DNA from: Corynebacterium riegelii
GTDB lineage: Bacteria > Actinomycetota > Actinomycetes > Mycobacteriales > Mycobacteriaceae
Direction of reading: 5' to 3'
Assembly: GCF_016728505.1 (NCBI RefSeq)
Contig: NZ_CP068159.1
Span: 682,001 to 746,000 of the forward strand
Length of the DNA: 64,000 nucleotides
Shown here: positions 26,116 to 35,864 of the stretch, in pieces
How positions within the stretch are numbered: the first letter of the stretch is position 1
How the letters are laid out: each line of letters begins with the position of its first letter
Notes under the pieces: generated by a model
Seen by the model: only the letters and a program-made list of their open reading frames with translations
Database searches by the model: none
What the model was told of the DNA's origin: nothing
Program-made: the position numbers and the translations under genes

Positions 26116-28119
26116 TTACGGGATGAGGGCAGAGGCCTCAAATTGCCAGAGGTTGTAGCCAATGGCCTGGTCTTTACGGATAACCTCACCGGCGGCGACC
26201 TCCTGGTGGCCGATCAGGCCGCTGTCAATCGCCGCGCCCGTGGGCACCGCGGGACCAGGGACAAGGCGCCCAGTCCAGCCGAGGTCACGCAGCGCCTGGT
26301 CCGCCTCCGTGGGGTACATGCGCGTGATCTGCGGCATGGTCATCAACATGTTGTTGGACACGCGCAGCTCCACCGTGGTGCCGGTCTCTACCTCGGTGTT
26401 CGCGCCGGCCACGGCAAGTACCTCACCGTCCGGGCGATCCGAGTCCACGCGGGTGACCGTGGCGCGCAGATCAAGCTGCGCAAGCGTTGCCGTTGCCTGG
26501 TTCACGTTCAGGCCAACCAGGGACGGCACCTCCACCTTCTCCCGGCCTTCGGAGACCGTGATTATCACCTTCGAGCCCTTCGACAGCTGCGAACCAGCCG
26601 CCGGGTGCTGCGACGTAACTAGGCCCTCCGGGACAGTGTCGGAGGTTTCCTTCCGAATGTCCTCGTTGAGCTCCAGGCCCGCCTGCTCCAACGCCTCAAG
26701 CGCGTCCTGGGCGGTGAGGTTGGTCAGGTCCGGCACGTCTGTGAGCTCGCGGCCGGAAGAGACGATCACGGTGACCAGGGATCCCGGCGGCAGCTGCGAA
26801 CCAATCGCCGGGCTGGTGCCAATGACGTCTCCGCGGACGATGTCTGGGTTCGGCTCCTCAGAGGTCACGGTGCGAAGGCCAAGTGCCTCCAGCTGCCCGA
26901 TCACTTCCGCACGCGGCTTGCCCACCACGTCCGGCACCATGATCATCTGCTCCTGCACCTGGCGCTGGTCAGAGAAGTATGAGTACGCAAACCAGCCGGC
27001 GGTGCTCAGCAGCGCGACGCCAAGAAACGCGGCGACAATCTTCATCCATGCGGACGTACCGGTCTTCTCGTTGGCGCGGCGGTGATCCTCATAACGGGAG
27101 TGCTCCTCACGGGCACGCGCCGCATCCGCACGACGGGCAGGTTCCCTGCGCATCGGCGCACGATCCGTAGCAACAGCAGTGCCGCCAACCACCGTCTGGT
27201 CCGTGGCGTTGGTGGCGTTGGACGCATCAAGGTCCGACTCCGCGGCAGCCAAGTGGTTGCGTGCGGCTTCCGTTACAGAGCCGCGCTCCAAACGCTCCAG
27301 GTCCGCACACATTTCGTCGGCAGACTGGTAGCGGTCCGCCGGGTGCTTCGCCATCGCCGTGAGAATCACCGAATCAATGTTCACGGCCTCATTCGGGCTC
27401 AACGTGTCCGCAATACGCTCGCTCGGCGGCACCGGGTCTTCCTGCACGTGCTGGTAGGCAACCGCAAACGGGGACTCGCCCTCAAACGGCGGCTGGCCGG
27501 TAACGGCCTCATACATCACGCAGCCCAGGGCGTAAATGTCACTGCGGGCATCCGCGGCCTTGCCGCGCGCCTGTTCAGGGGAAAGGTACTGCGCCGTACC
27601 AATCACGGCGGAGGTCTGGGTCATTGCAGACGTCGCGTCATCCAACGCCCGTGCAATACCAAAATCCATCACCTTCACCGTTCCGGTGTTGGTGACCATG
27701 ATGTTCGCCGGCTTGATGTCACGGTGAATAATCCCGGCATCATGCGAAGACTGCAGCGCCTTGGTTACGGGCTGCATGAAGGTGGCGGCGTCGTGGGGGC
27801 TAAGCGGGCCGTCGTCACGCACGATGTCCCTCAAGTTCCTACCAACAACGCGCTCCATCACAATGAACGGCACTTCCAAGCCATCGATGTCCTGGGAGCC
27901 CGTGTCATACACCGCCACAATGTTCGGGTGATTCAGGCGCGCAGAATTCTTCGCCTCCTGGCGGAAACGCTCACGGAAATTCTCATCACGCGCCATGTCA
28001 GACTTCAACATCTTCACGGCGACCTGGCGGCCAAGGACCGTGTCCGTAGCCGCGTAGACGTCAGACATGCCGCCCGTGCCGATGATGTCCCCGAGCTCAT
28101 AGCGGTCAGCGATCATCAT
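26116..28119 (-). CDS. pknB: Serine/threonine protein kinase PknB with PASTA domains
   Basis: This 667-residue transmembrane kinase controls growth and wall synthesis. The kinase domain (about 7-270) has GTGGMSDVY (P-loop), K36 in VAVKML, HRDIKPAN, DFGIA and SPEQARGK. A juxtamembrane region leads to one helix (about 350-372). Outside are four PASTA repeats (from MVPDVVGKP onward; the last is divergent) that sense muropeptides or lipid II in this family. It starts 3 nt after pknA, with AGGAGGTGA inside the pknA end as ribosome binding site. It is the last gene of the seven-gene operon. Confidence 0.97.
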   Translation of the reverse strand: MMIADRYELGDIIGTGGMSDVYAATDTVLGRQVAVKMLKSDMARDENFRERFRQEAKNSARLNHPNIVAVYDTGSQDIDGLEVPFIVMERVVGRNLRDIVRDDGPLSPHDAATFMQPVTKALQSSHDAGIIHRDIKPANIMVTNTGTVKVMDFGIARALDDATSAMTQTSAVIGTAQYLSPEQARGKAADARSDIYALGCVMYEAVTGQPPFEGESPFAVAYQHVQEDPVPPSERIADTLSPNEAVNIDSVILTAMAKHPADRYQSADEMCADLERLERGSVTEAARNHLAAAESDLDASNATNATDQTVVGGTAVATDRAPMRREPARRADAARAREEHSRYEDHRRANEKTGTSAWMKIVAAFLGVALLSTAGWFAYSYFSDQRQVQEQMIMVPDVVGKPRAEVIGQLEALGLRTVTSEEPNPDIVRGDVIGTSPAIGSQLPPGSLVTVIVSSGRELTDVPDLTNLTAQDALEALEQAGLELNEDIRKETSDTVPEGLVTSQHPAAGSQLSKGSKVIITVSEGREKVEVPSLVGLNVNQATATLAQLDLRATVTRVDSDRPDGEVLAVAGANTEVETGTTVELRVSNNMLMTMPQITRMYPTEADQALRDLGWTGRLVPGPAVPTGAAIDSGLIGHQEVAAGEVIRKDQAIGYNLWQFEASALIP

Positions 28120-28122
28120 GTG

Positions 28123-29763
28123 TTAGTTGTCACCTCCTGTGACAGATGGGTCAGCTTGTGATTCTAACTCACCGTTGTCCTGCGGCGTTGTCGGCGCCTC
28201 CTGCGCAGACGTCGCGGGCGGCTGATCCGGCTGCTGCGGCTGCGAAGGCTGAGAAGGCTGAGCAGGCTGGGACGGATGCGGCTGCGTGGGCTGCTCCGGG
28301 TGGGAAGGACGCGGCTGCGAAGGCTGCTCCCGCGTCGGCTGCTGGCGGGTAGTCGTACTCGGCTGGCTGGTCTCCGGCTCAAACGTAATCGTGCCCGGGG
28401 CGTCCTGCGTAGGCACCTCGCGCTGCTCCGGCTCCGGCTGCTGCACCTGCGTCTGGGTCTCCGTCACCGTTTCCGTGGCAGCCGTGGCGGCGGTTGTAGG
28501 CGTCATCGGCGTGCTCGTCTTCGGAGAGGAGCTGCCAATCATGCCCGCCGACCACGCCCAAGCAACACCGCCGCCAATTAGCGCAAGCAGCAACAACGCC
28601 GCAATGATCGGTCCCGCAGCACCGCTCTTGCCGCCGCCGCCAGCATGCGCCGGTGCCGGCGGCGCCGACTGTGCGGAAAGCGCAGCACGCTGCGCCTGCG
28701 CACGGGCGCGCGCCTGGGCCGCAGCCTGCTCACGTGCCGCCTGCTCAGCGGCAGAGCGCCGGGCTTTTTCCTGCACCGCCATCGCCGCGGACGGCGGGTA
28801 CTTCCCAGCCGGGCGGGTGGTGCGCGCGTCAGCAACGTTGGCCAACATCTGGGTAGACGCGGTAGCCGACGGCTCCGCCGCAATCACCTGCGTACGCCCG
28901 CCCGGCTGGGCCGGGCGCATACCGTTTCGTACCTGGCTAACAGCCAGCTGCATCTCGTTGCCGTCGCGGAAACGCTGCTCCGGGTTCTTGCGCAGGCCAA
29001 TCTCAATGAGCTCACGCGCCGGAGCAGACACCGAAATAGGCAAAGCCGGCGGCTCGTTGCTCACGTGCGCAAGCGCCACCGACACGGAGGAGTCCCCGGT
29101 AAACGGACGTGTACCGGAGAGCATCTCGTAGCCCACCACGGACAGGGAGTACACGTCAGACGCCGGGGTGACCGACAGCCCTTGCGCCTGCTCAGGGGAG
29201 ACGTACTGGGCGGTGCCCACCACCATGCCGGTGCGCGTCAGCGGCACTGCTGCCGCGGCCTTGGCAATGCCAAAGTCCGTGATCTTGATCTGCCCGTTCT
29301 GGGTGATCATGAGGTTGCCCGGCTTAATGTCGCGATGCACCATGCCCATGCGGTGGATCATGGCTAGGCCATGGGCGGCCTGCTCCAGCACGTCCAGCGC
29401 AACGGATTCCTCCAGCTGGCCCTCGCGGGCGATCAGGTCCGCCAGGGACTCGCCGCGGATGTACTCCATGGCAATGAAGCACATGCTGAAACCGGCTGGC
29501 GAGGTGACCTCGCGGTAGTCATAGGTGGCCACCACGTTGGGGGAGTTGATGCCTTCTGCAGCCAGTGCTTCGTTGCGGAAGCGGGCGAGGAACTCCTGGT
29601 TGCTGGAGAACTCCGGGCGCAGGACTTTCAGCGCCACCTCGCGCTCATTGACCACATCGTCTGCCAACCACACGGTGGACATGCCGCCGTGGCCGATGAC
29701 CCATTGCAGCTGGTAGTCATCGCCGATAAGTTGTTGTAAATCTTCGCGGTTTTCCGTGTTCAT
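28123..29763 (-). CDS. pknA: Serine/threonine protein kinase PknA
   Basis: This 546-residue kinase phosphorylates division and cell-wall proteins in concert with PknB. The kinase domain (about 15-275) shows GHGGMSTVW, ALKVL (catalytic Lys), HRDIKPGN, DFGIA and SPEQAQG. An Ala/Arg-rich linker with many Glu/Arg leads to one membrane helix (about 387-410). The extracellular tail of about 130 residues is made of Pro, Gln, Ser and Thr repeats (QPSQPSQPQQP) and has no PASTA domain. ATG 29763 is chosen over an upstream TTG because AGGTGAG sits 9 nt before it. Confidence 0.96.
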   Translation of the reverse strand: MNTENREDLQQLIGDDYQLQWVIGHGGMSTVWLADDVVNEREVALKVLRPEFSSNQEFLARFRNEALAAEGINSPNVVATYDYREVTSPAGFSMCFIAMEYIRGESLADLIAREGQLEESVALDVLEQAAHGLAMIHRMGMVHRDIKPGNLMITQNGQIKITDFGIAKAAAAVPLTRTGMVVGTAQYVSPEQAQGLSVTPASDVYSLSVVGYEMLSGTRPFTGDSSVSVALAHVSNEPPALPISVSAPARELIEIGLRKNPEQRFRDGNEMQLAVSQVRNGMRPAQPGGRTQVIAAEPSATASTQMLANVADARTTRPAGKYPPSAAMAVQEKARRSAAEQAAREQAAAQARARAQAQRAALSAQSAPPAPAHAGGGGKSGAAGPIIAALLLLALIGGGVAWAWSAGMIGSSSPKTSTPMTPTTAATAATETVTETQTQVQQPEPEQREVPTQDAPGTITFEPETSQPSTTTRQQPTREQPSQPRPSHPEQPTQPHPSQPAQPSQPSQPQQPDQPPATSAQEAPTTPQDNGELESQADPSVTGGDN

Positions 29764-29777
29764 GCTTACCAACTCAC

Positions 29778-31256
29778 CTACCTATTTCCCTGCTCTTGCT
29801 GGGTGTTTTCCTCTGCCGGTGCCGGAGCGGGTGCCGCGGGTGCCGCTCGCAGGATCGCACGCCCCAGCGGCGAGGACACCTGCCCGCCGGTTGCTCCAAC
29901 ACCCAAATTGCCGCCATTCTTTACGACGACAGCCACCGCCACATCCTTCGCGTCATCAAACGCCACATACCAAACGTGCGGGTCAGCGCCCTCGGCGTGC
30001 TCCGCGGTGCCGGTCTTGGAGGCGAAACTGTTGCCGTCATAACCCCAGGTCCAGCGCTCAGAGCCGTACATCAGCCCGGCAAGCGTTGCCGCTTCCTCCG
30101 GCGTCAGTGCCTCATTGAGCATCTCCGGCTCCGCTTTGTACGCCTCCGTCAGGTTGGGGCGTGTCACCCGGGAGACCACATACGGCTTCATACGCACGCC
30201 ATCATTGGCCACAATGCCGGCCATCACTGCGGCCTGCAGGGCGGTCATGGTGACGTCGCGCTGACCGATGGCGGATTGCGCCACCTCCGGACCGCTGGGC
30301 AGGTCGCCCAGGCTGCCGGCCGCGTTGGGCATACCAAGGTCATAGCGCTCACCCACGCCGAAGGCGGCGGCGGCCTCACGCATGGCGTCCGCCCCAACCT
30401 CAAGACCCATCTGCACAAACGCCGTGTTGCACGACAGGGCAAACGCGGTGGACAGTGTGACTTGGCCGCCGCTGCCGCACACCTGGCCGCCGTAGTTGCT
30501 CAGCGGGATGTCGGTGCCCGGCAGGATGGTCTGCGCCTCACCCGTCAGCAGCGAGTCCGGCGTGTAGCCGTTGCGCAGGCCCGCTGCCGTGGTGATGATC
30601 TTGAAGATGGAACCCGGCGGCAGCTGGTCCTGCGTCGCGTGATTCAACAGCGGCTTGCCGGGGTTGTTGTTCACATCCGCCCAGGTGCCTTCTGCCGTCG
30701 CTGGGTCAGCGATCAGGTTCGGGTCATAGGACGGGGTAGAGGCCAGCGCGAGGATCTCACCAGTGCTTGGGCGGATTGCCGCAATGGCGCCCTCGTAGCC
30801 AGGGTTTGCCAGCAGCTCATAGGCCTGCGCCTGCAGCTGTGGGTCAATGGTCAGCTCCACATTGTAGCCCACCTGGTCCTCTTCCAACCCGGTGCGCAGG
30901 AAGCGGGAGGACGCCCCGGCGGTGTCCCCAGTCAACTGCCCGTTGAAGCCAGCCTCCAACTGGGCTGTGCCGTACTGGTCAGAGACGTAACCCACCACCG
31001 GGCCGAACGACAGCGGCATGTTGGGGTAGGAGCGCTGGTAGAACCCGTCCTCAGTACGGAACGACTCCGCCAGCACCAACCCGCCCGCGTTGATCTGACC
31101 GCGGTTAATCTGGCGCAGCTCCACAGTGGTGCGGGCGTTGCGGGGGTCTTGCGCATACACGTCTTCACGAAAGCCCTGTACAACGGTGAGGTTGACCAGC
31201 AAGGCCACAATGAGCAGCAGCGCAAACGATGCACCGAGGCGAATGGACTTGTTCAT
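29778..31256 (-). CDS. pbpA: Penicillin-binding protein PbpA (class B transpeptidase)
   Basis: This 492-residue enzyme cross-links peptidoglycan. It has an N-terminal membrane anchor (ASFALLLIVALLVNLTVV), a dimerisation domain and a transpeptidase domain with the three active-site motifs SIFK (catalytic Ser in PPGSIFK), SCN and KTGT. It starts immediately after the rodA stop codon (TAA then ATG) and works with RodA as a polymerase-transpeptidase pair. The C-terminal 30 residues are Ala/Pro/Glu-rich. Confidence 0.97.
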   Translation of the reverse strand: MNKSIRLGASFALLLIVALLVNLTVVQGFREDVYAQDPRNARTTVELRQINRGQINAGGLVLAESFRTEDGFYQRSYPNMPLSFGPVVGYVSDQYGTAQLEAGFNGQLTGDTAGASSRFLRTGLEEDQVGYNVELTIDPQLQAQAYELLANPGYEGAIAAIRPSTGEILALASTPSYDPNLIADPATAEGTWADVNNNPGKPLLNHATQDQLPPGSIFKIITTAAGLRNGYTPDSLLTGEAQTILPGTDIPLSNYGGQVCGSGGQVTLSTAFALSCNTAFVQMGLEVGADAMREAAAAFGVGERYDLGMPNAAGSLGDLPSGPEVAQSAIGQRDVTMTALQAAVMAGIVANDGVRMKPYVVSRVTRPNLTEAYKAEPEMLNEALTPEEAATLAGLMYGSERWTWGYDGNSFASKTGTAEHAEGADPHVWYVAFDDAKDVAVAVVVKNGGNLGVGATGGQVSSPLGRAILRAAPAAPAPAPAEENTQQEQGNR

Positions 31257-32624
31257 TTACGCCCCCGTCCCTACAGCCTGTGCTGCGTGCCTGCGCACAC
31301 TGCGCGGCGTTTTCCGCAGCGCGTCCTGGTCAAACTCCGTCGGGCGGTTCGCGGCGTTGGACACGCGAAGCAGCAGTCCGAGCAGGATGTAGTTGGCCAT
31401 CACGGAGGAACCACCGGCGGACATGAACGGCGTGGTCAGACCAGTCATGGGCAGCATGGCGGAAATGCCACCAGCAACCACGAAGATCTGGATGGCAATC
31501 GTGGTGGCAAGGCCTGCGGCCAACAGCTTGCCGTAGGTGTCACGTACCTGCAGCGCGGAGCGGTAGCCGCGGGAAATAAACACCGCGAACAGGCACAGCA
31601 CTGCACCCAGGCCAACCAGACCCAGCTCCTCACCAAGCGCGGCCAGGATGTAGTCAGACTCCGCAACCGGGATCATCCCCGGGTGCCCGTAACCAAGACC
31701 CGTGCCGGTCAGCCCACCCCAGCTCAAGCCGAACAGGGCCTGGGAAGGCTGGTAGCCAATGGTTTCGAAGTTTGCCAGCGGGTCAAGGAAGTTGGCCACA
31801 CGCTGCTGGATCTTGGTGCTGACTTGGTAGACGGCGTAGCCGCCAACAGCCACAAGGCCCACGCCGATCAACAGCCAGGAGGTGCGCCCAGTGGCGAAGT
31901 ACACCATGGCCAACACGGTGGCAAACAGCAACAGGGCCGGGCCAAAGTCGTCGGAGATCCCCATGATCAAAATGGCAATCGCCCATACCACCAGGATCGG
32001 CGCCAAGTCACGCAGGCGCGGGAAGGTCAAGCCCAGGAAACGCTTGCCGGCCACCGTAAACAGCGCACGCTTTTGGGTGAGCAGCTGCGCGAAGAAGATC
32101 AGCAGCAGGATCTTGGAAAACTCACCAGGCTGCAGCGAAAACGGACCAATCCAGATCCAAATCCGCGCATTCACATTCGGCGGCTGCGGCCACACCAGCG
32201 GCAACGCCAGCAGGATCAAGCCAAGGATGCCCAGCAGGTAGGAGTAGCGCGACAGCGCTTTGTGGTCACGCACAATCGCCAGCGTGAGCACCATCAGCAC
32301 CACGCCAACGAGGGACCAGATCATCTGCCGTGACGCCAACCCACTTGAGCCATCCGTAAAGCCGAGGCGATACAGCATGACCAGGCCAATCGCGTTGAGC
32401 AGACTGACCACCGGCAGCAGCAGCTGATCCGCGTACGGCGCGAGCCAACCAATCGCCGCGTGCGCAATGCCGTAGACCAAAATGAAGCCGCCTACCAGGT
32501 ACAACAGCTCCCCGGTCAGGGTGCGGCCCTGGCTCAGCTCAAGGCTAAACAGCATTAACAGCAACAGCCCTGCGGAGCACAGCAGCAGCACCAGCTCCTT
32601 GGTCCGCCCAAATACGCCGCGCAC
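31257..32624 (-). CDS. rodA: SEDS-family peptidoglycan glycosyltransferase RodA
   Basis: This 455-residue protein has about 12 membrane helices and polymerises lipid II into glycan strands. SEDS signatures include WIGPFSLQPGEFSKILLLIFFA, the conserved Asp in DFGPALL and the C-terminal LTTPFMSAGGSSVMANYILLGLLL. GTG at 32624 is chosen as start because GGGAGGTG lies 5 nt upstream and it shares a base with the pstP stop (TAGTG). It is coupled to pbpA downstream. Confidence 0.96.
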   Translation of the reverse strand: MRGVFGRTKELVLLLCSAGLLLLMLFSLELSQGRTLTGELLYLVGGFILVYGIAHAAIGWLAPYADQLLLPVVSLLNAIGLVMLYRLGFTDGSSGLASRQMIWSLVGVVLMVLTLAIVRDHKALSRYSYLLGILGLILLALPLVWPQPPNVNARIWIWIGPFSLQPGEFSKILLLIFFAQLLTQKRALFTVAGKRFLGLTFPRLRDLAPILVVWAIAILIMGISDDFGPALLLFATVLAMVYFATGRTSWLLIGVGLVAVGGYAVYQVSTKIQQRVANFLDPLANFETIGYQPSQALFGLSWGGLTGTGLGYGHPGMIPVAESDYILAALGEELGLVGLGAVLCLFAVFISRGYRSALQVRDTYGKLLAAGLATTIAIQIFVVAGGISAMLPMTGLTTPFMSAGGSSVMANYILLGLLLRVSNAANRPTEFDQDALRKTPRSVRRHAAQAVGTGA

Positions 32625-34000
32625 TACTTCACCTCCCGGCACTTCGGTTGCTCAGCGTCCGGCTTGTCAGTCTCAGTCTTGTCAGTCTTGTCGCCGTCCA
32701 CGCACACTGGCAGCGCTTCGTCTGCAAGCCTGCCCAGCATTCCCAGCACCTCGTCATAGGTGCCCGAGGGCAGACGCTCCGCCGCATCCTGCTGGCTTTC
32801 CGGCAGGTCGCTTTGAGAAAACAGGTGGCAGTCCGACGTGCTCTTCGCACCCTCCTCATACGGCTGGGTGCGCATCGTGTTCTTCGAATCCAGGCACACC
32901 TGTTGCACCGGCTCACCACGACCGGTCTCAATCACAAAAACGCCCTGCTCATCGGTGGTCAGGTTGTAGGTCTCCGGCGTCTTATTGCGCATCCACATCG
33001 TCGCCGAAAACGCCAGAATCAGCGCCAGCAGCAGCGCACCGATCACCCACGGCCATGTGCTTCGTTGGGGACCCTCCGCATCATCGCCCGCGGCGTCCGC
33101 AGGCTGCAGCTTCGCACGGTTGTGGTCCGGCTCAATCGTCTCCGACTTGCGCAACAGCGCCGCCGCCCGCCCCGCCGAAGAATCCGGGTGGGTGGACTCA
33201 AAGCTGGGTGCCAAAGCACCGGCCTTCACAGGGGCTTCATTGCTTATCGACGCCCCTGCGCCGCCACCCACAACCTCCGCCACCACCACAGTGACGTTAT
33301 CCGGGCCACCGGAACGAAGCGCCAGCTCAATCAAACGATCCGCCGCGTTTTGCACCGTGCCCTGGCCAAGTGCCACACCGATGGTCTCTGCCGTGACTGG
33401 GTCCGACAAGCCGTCCGAGCACAGCAGCAGACGGTCGCCTGCTTGCACGTCCACCATCTCCAGGTGCGGTGTGACATCCCGGCCCGTGTACGCCTTCAGA
33501 ATCAAGGACTTCTGCGGGTGCGAGGACACATCCTCCGGCGCCAGCTTGCCCTCGTCCACCAAAGACTGCACGAACGTGTCGTCGACGGTGAGTTGCTTCA
33601 ACGTGCCGTCGCGAAGCAGATAGCCCCTGGAATCACCCACATGGATCAGGCCAAGCTGCTCACCGTTAAACATGACCGCCGTCAGCGTCGTGCCCATGCC
33701 CTCCTGCTCCGAATGCTCACGCACCGAAGCAGCAATCGCCGCATTGGCATCATCCGCCGCAGCACCCAACAGCGCAAGCATGTCCGCATCCGCCGGATCC
33801 TTATCCAGGTGCTCCAGATGCTCAATCATCATCTGCGAAGCAACCTCGCCAGCGGCATGACCACCCATGCCATCTGCAAGCGCCAACAAATTCGGACCAG
33901 CATACGCCGAATCCTCATTGTTGCCACGCACAAGACCGCGGTCAGACGACGCGACGAAATCAAGGCGCAAATTCTTCGAAGATCTCTTTGCGGAACTCAT
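32624..34000 (-). CDS. pstP: PP2C-type Ser/Thr protein phosphatase PstP
   Basis: This 458-residue phosphatase reverses PknA/PknB phosphorylation. The PP2C domain (about 12-245) has the metal-binding motifs RGLVRGNNEDS, LADGMGGHAAGE, HVGDSRGYL, LCSDGLSD and GGPDNVTVV. A linker leads to one membrane helix (about 322-345, WPWVIGALLLALILAFSATMW) and an extracellular domain of about 110 residues. It overlaps fhaB by TAATG at its start and rodA by TAGTG at its end. Confidence 0.97.
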   Translation of the reverse strand: MSSAKRSSKNLRLDFVASSDRGLVRGNNEDSAYAGPNLLALADGMGGHAAGEVASQMMIEHLEHLDKDPADADMLALLGAAADDANAAIAASVREHSEQEGMGTTLTAVMFNGEQLGLIHVGDSRGYLLRDGTLKQLTVDDTFVQSLVDEGKLAPEDVSSHPQKSLILKAYTGRDVTPHLEMVDVQAGDRLLLCSDGLSDPVTAETIGVALGQGTVQNAADRLIELALRSGGPDNVTVVVAEVVGGGAGASISNEAPVKAGALAPSFESTHPDSSAGRAAALLRKSETIEPDHNRAKLQPADAAGDDAEGPQRSTWPWVIGALLLALILAFSATMWMRNKTPETYNLTTDEQGVFVIETGRGEPVQQVCLDSKNTMRTQPYEEGAKSTSDCHLFSQSDLPESQQDAAERLPSGTYDEVLGMLGRLADEALPVCVDGDKTDKTETDKPDAEQPKCREVK

Positions 34001-34449
34001 TACGGCACCAGCCTCACAATCGTGCGTCCCATTTTGATATCAGTGCCCACAGACACCCGTTCCGGTTGATCAATGCGCATACCCTGCACAAACGTGCCGT
34101 TGCGCGAATCCAGATCCTCAACAAACCACTCACTGCCGCGACGGAACAACCGCGCGTGCCGTGCCGAGGAAAAATCATCACCCAGCTGGAAATCATTATC
34201 CGGGCCACGGCCAATGGTCAGCTCCTCCAACGAGGACACATCCATATGGGAGCCCTGCAGCGGACCCTCAACCACAGTCAGGTGCCGCGGCTTCTCACGC
34301 TTGACCGGCGCTTGCCGCGCCGCCTGCCTAGGCACCATCCCTGCCGCACGCACAACATCCTTACGCTGGATAAACACCACCAGCAGGATGAACAGCCACA
34401 ACAGGGCGAGCAGCCCAAAACGGGCGCTCAGAATCACAGTGGCATCCAT
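34000..34449 (-). CDS. fhaB: FHA-domain protein FhaB (FipA)
   Basis: This 149-residue membrane-anchored adaptor binds phosphothreonine peptides made by the kinases of this operon. An N-terminal helix (about 6-28) is followed by a basic linker and a single FHA domain (about 58-149) with the conserved GRGPDNDFQLGDDFSSARHARL and DLDSRNGTFVQG. In mycobacteria FhaB (FipA) links FtsZ and FtsQ. GGAAGGAAG precedes the ATG. Confidence 0.95.
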   Translation of the reverse strand: MDATVILSARFGLLALLWLFILLVVFIQRKDVVRAAGMVPRQAARQAPVKREKPRHLTVVEGPLQGSHMDVSSLEELTIGRGPDNDFQLGDDFSSARHARLFRRGSEWFVEDLDSRNGTFVQGMRIDQPERVSVGTDIKMGRTIVRLVP

Positions 34450-34470
34450 CGGCTTCCTTCCGGCAGGGGG

Positions 34471-35448
34471 TTATTGGTTATTCGTCTGGCCCGGCTGATT
34501 GGGCTGGGCTGGCGGCTGGAAAAACTCAGTGCCCGGGTAGGGAACCGGCTCAGCCGGCGGCTCCACAGCCTCCGGGAAGTGCGGCGGCTTAGCGTTCGCG
34601 GCACTCTGGCCAGCGCTGTTACCGCCCTGCGGGTTCACAATGCGCACCTCAATATTGGAATGGCCAACCGTGATCACGTCACCGTCCGCCAACATCCAGT
34701 TATCAACCTGCTCATCATTGACCGTGGTGCCGTTCGTGGACTCCAAATCCACCAACACCGCGATCTCCCCATCCCACGTGATCTCCGCGTGCTGGCGCGA
34801 GACACCGGTATCCGGCAGCCTGAAATCAGCATCGTTGGAACGGCCCAAAATGTTGGACCCTTCGTGGACAAGGTAGGTCCTCGACGAGCCGTCTTGAAGC
34901 AGCAAGCTCACCATCGGCTGCCCACCACCGGAAACAGGCTTCATAGCATTTGGTTCGGACACAGCATCCTCCTGTTCATGTGCCGATGCTTCACGACGCC
35001 GCGCAAACGCAGCCACCGCCGCCGGAGAAGGCTCCGCATCAATAGCGTCAAACCCACTCCCCACATCGGGCACAGAATCAATGTAAGACGACACCCGCAG
35101 CTGGCCCGTACGTAAACCAGACTCCTCGGCAATACGCACCACAGCTGGCCCATCCAAGAACCAGCCCTGATTACGCACGAAACGCATCAACTGCTCAGCA
35201 AGGTCAACGGGCAAATCACGCTGCTTAGACAGGTTCTCCAGATCCTTCGAGGACACACCAACCGCGTACACGTTCGGTGCAACAACCTCATCCTGGTCCG
35301 TAACAACCAACGAATCCTGCGCCTCCTGGCGGATCAGCTCCTCCAACTCAGCGGAGACAACCTTGCCGCCAAACACCGCAGCCATGGAGTTATCCAAACC
35401 ACGCTGAATAGAACTATCCAGCTTGGCCAACCTGTCCATAAATGACAT
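34471..35448 (-). CDS. fhaA: FHA-domain protein FhaA with DUF3662 domain
   Basis: This 325-residue cytoplasmic protein is the first gene of the operon. The N-terminal DUF3662 domain (about 1-130) begins MSFMDRLAKLDSSIQRGLDNSMAAVFGG. A disordered linker follows, then a FHA domain (about 190-280) with SNILGRSNDADFRLPDTGVSRQHAEI and DLESTNGTTVND. In mycobacteria FhaA binds phosphorylated MurJ and regulates lipid II supply. A strong ribosome binding site (AGGAGG, 8 nt) supports the start. The Pro/Gln-rich tail is variable. Confidence 0.95.
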   Translation of the reverse strand: MSFMDRLAKLDSSIQRGLDNSMAAVFGGKVVSAELEELIRQEAQDSLVVTDQDEVVAPNVYAVGVSSKDLENLSKQRDLPVDLAEQLMRFVRNQGWFLDGPAVVRIAEESGLRTGQLRVSSYIDSVPDVGSGFDAIDAEPSPAAVAAFARRREASAHEQEDAVSEPNAMKPVSGGGQPMVSLLLQDGSSRTYLVHEGSNILGRSNDADFRLPDTGVSRQHAEITWDGEIAVLVDLESTNGTTVNDEQVDNWMLADGDVITVGHSNIEVRIVNPQGGNSAGQSAANAKPPHFPEAVEPPAEPVPYPGTEFFQPPAQPNQPGQTNNQ

Positions 35449-35473
35449 TCCCGTTCACCTCCTTTACTGGTGC

Positions 35474-35545
35474 TGCTCGTGCGTTTGCTCGTTGCGTTTG
35501 CTCGTGCGCGCGTGCGCACGGGTGTCTTATGACGCAGTAAGTATA
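35474..35545 (-). promoter_or_regulatory. Promoter and repeat-containing leader of the fhaA operon
   Basis: On the minus strand a perfect TATACT (35540-35545) is a strong -10 box about 95 nt ahead of fhaA. The leader contains near-tandem copies of CGAGCAAACGCA (35474-35505). No good -35 box is seen. Confidence 0.55.
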
Positions 35546-35681
35546 GGTGCCGATGGCACACGAACCTAGAAACCACGATGGGACGGCGGCATTTAACTTT
35601 GAATAGTTGCCGGAAAAATGTGCGTTTAACTGGCGATTTGTTGTTATATGCCCTTGGGGTGCTATGGTTATCAGGTCCCAA

Positions 35682-35765
35682 GCCCGGGTGGCGGAATTGG
35701 CAGACGCGCTGGCTTCAGGTGCCAGTGTTCGCAAGAACGTGGGGGTTCAAGTCCCCCCCCGGGCA
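35682..35765 (+). tRNA. tRNA-Leu (CAG)
   Basis: This 84-nt class II tRNA has acceptor stem GCCCGGG / CCCGGGC, anticodon loop CTTCAGGT (CAG), a long variable arm and T-arm GGGGGTTCAAGTCCCCC. CCA is not encoded. Confidence 0.96.
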
Positions 35766-35772
35766 CAGACAG

Positions 35773-35806
35773 ACACCCCGTGCGAGAAATCGCGCGGGGT
35801 GTTTTC
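35773..35806 (+). terminator. Terminator of tRNA-Leu
   Basis: A 13-bp stem beginning ACACCCCG with a 4-nt GAAA loop is followed by TTTTC. Confidence 0.88.
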
Positions 35807-35864
35807 GTTTGCTCCGGTGCTGTTATTTGCGGCACGCCGAAACAGGGACGAAAATACTCCCACT

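Noticed and set aside
35607..35864. N-terminal extension of the MFS exporter
   Set aside because: The extension would translate the tRNA-Leu gene and its terminator. ATG 35865 starts the conserved sequence.
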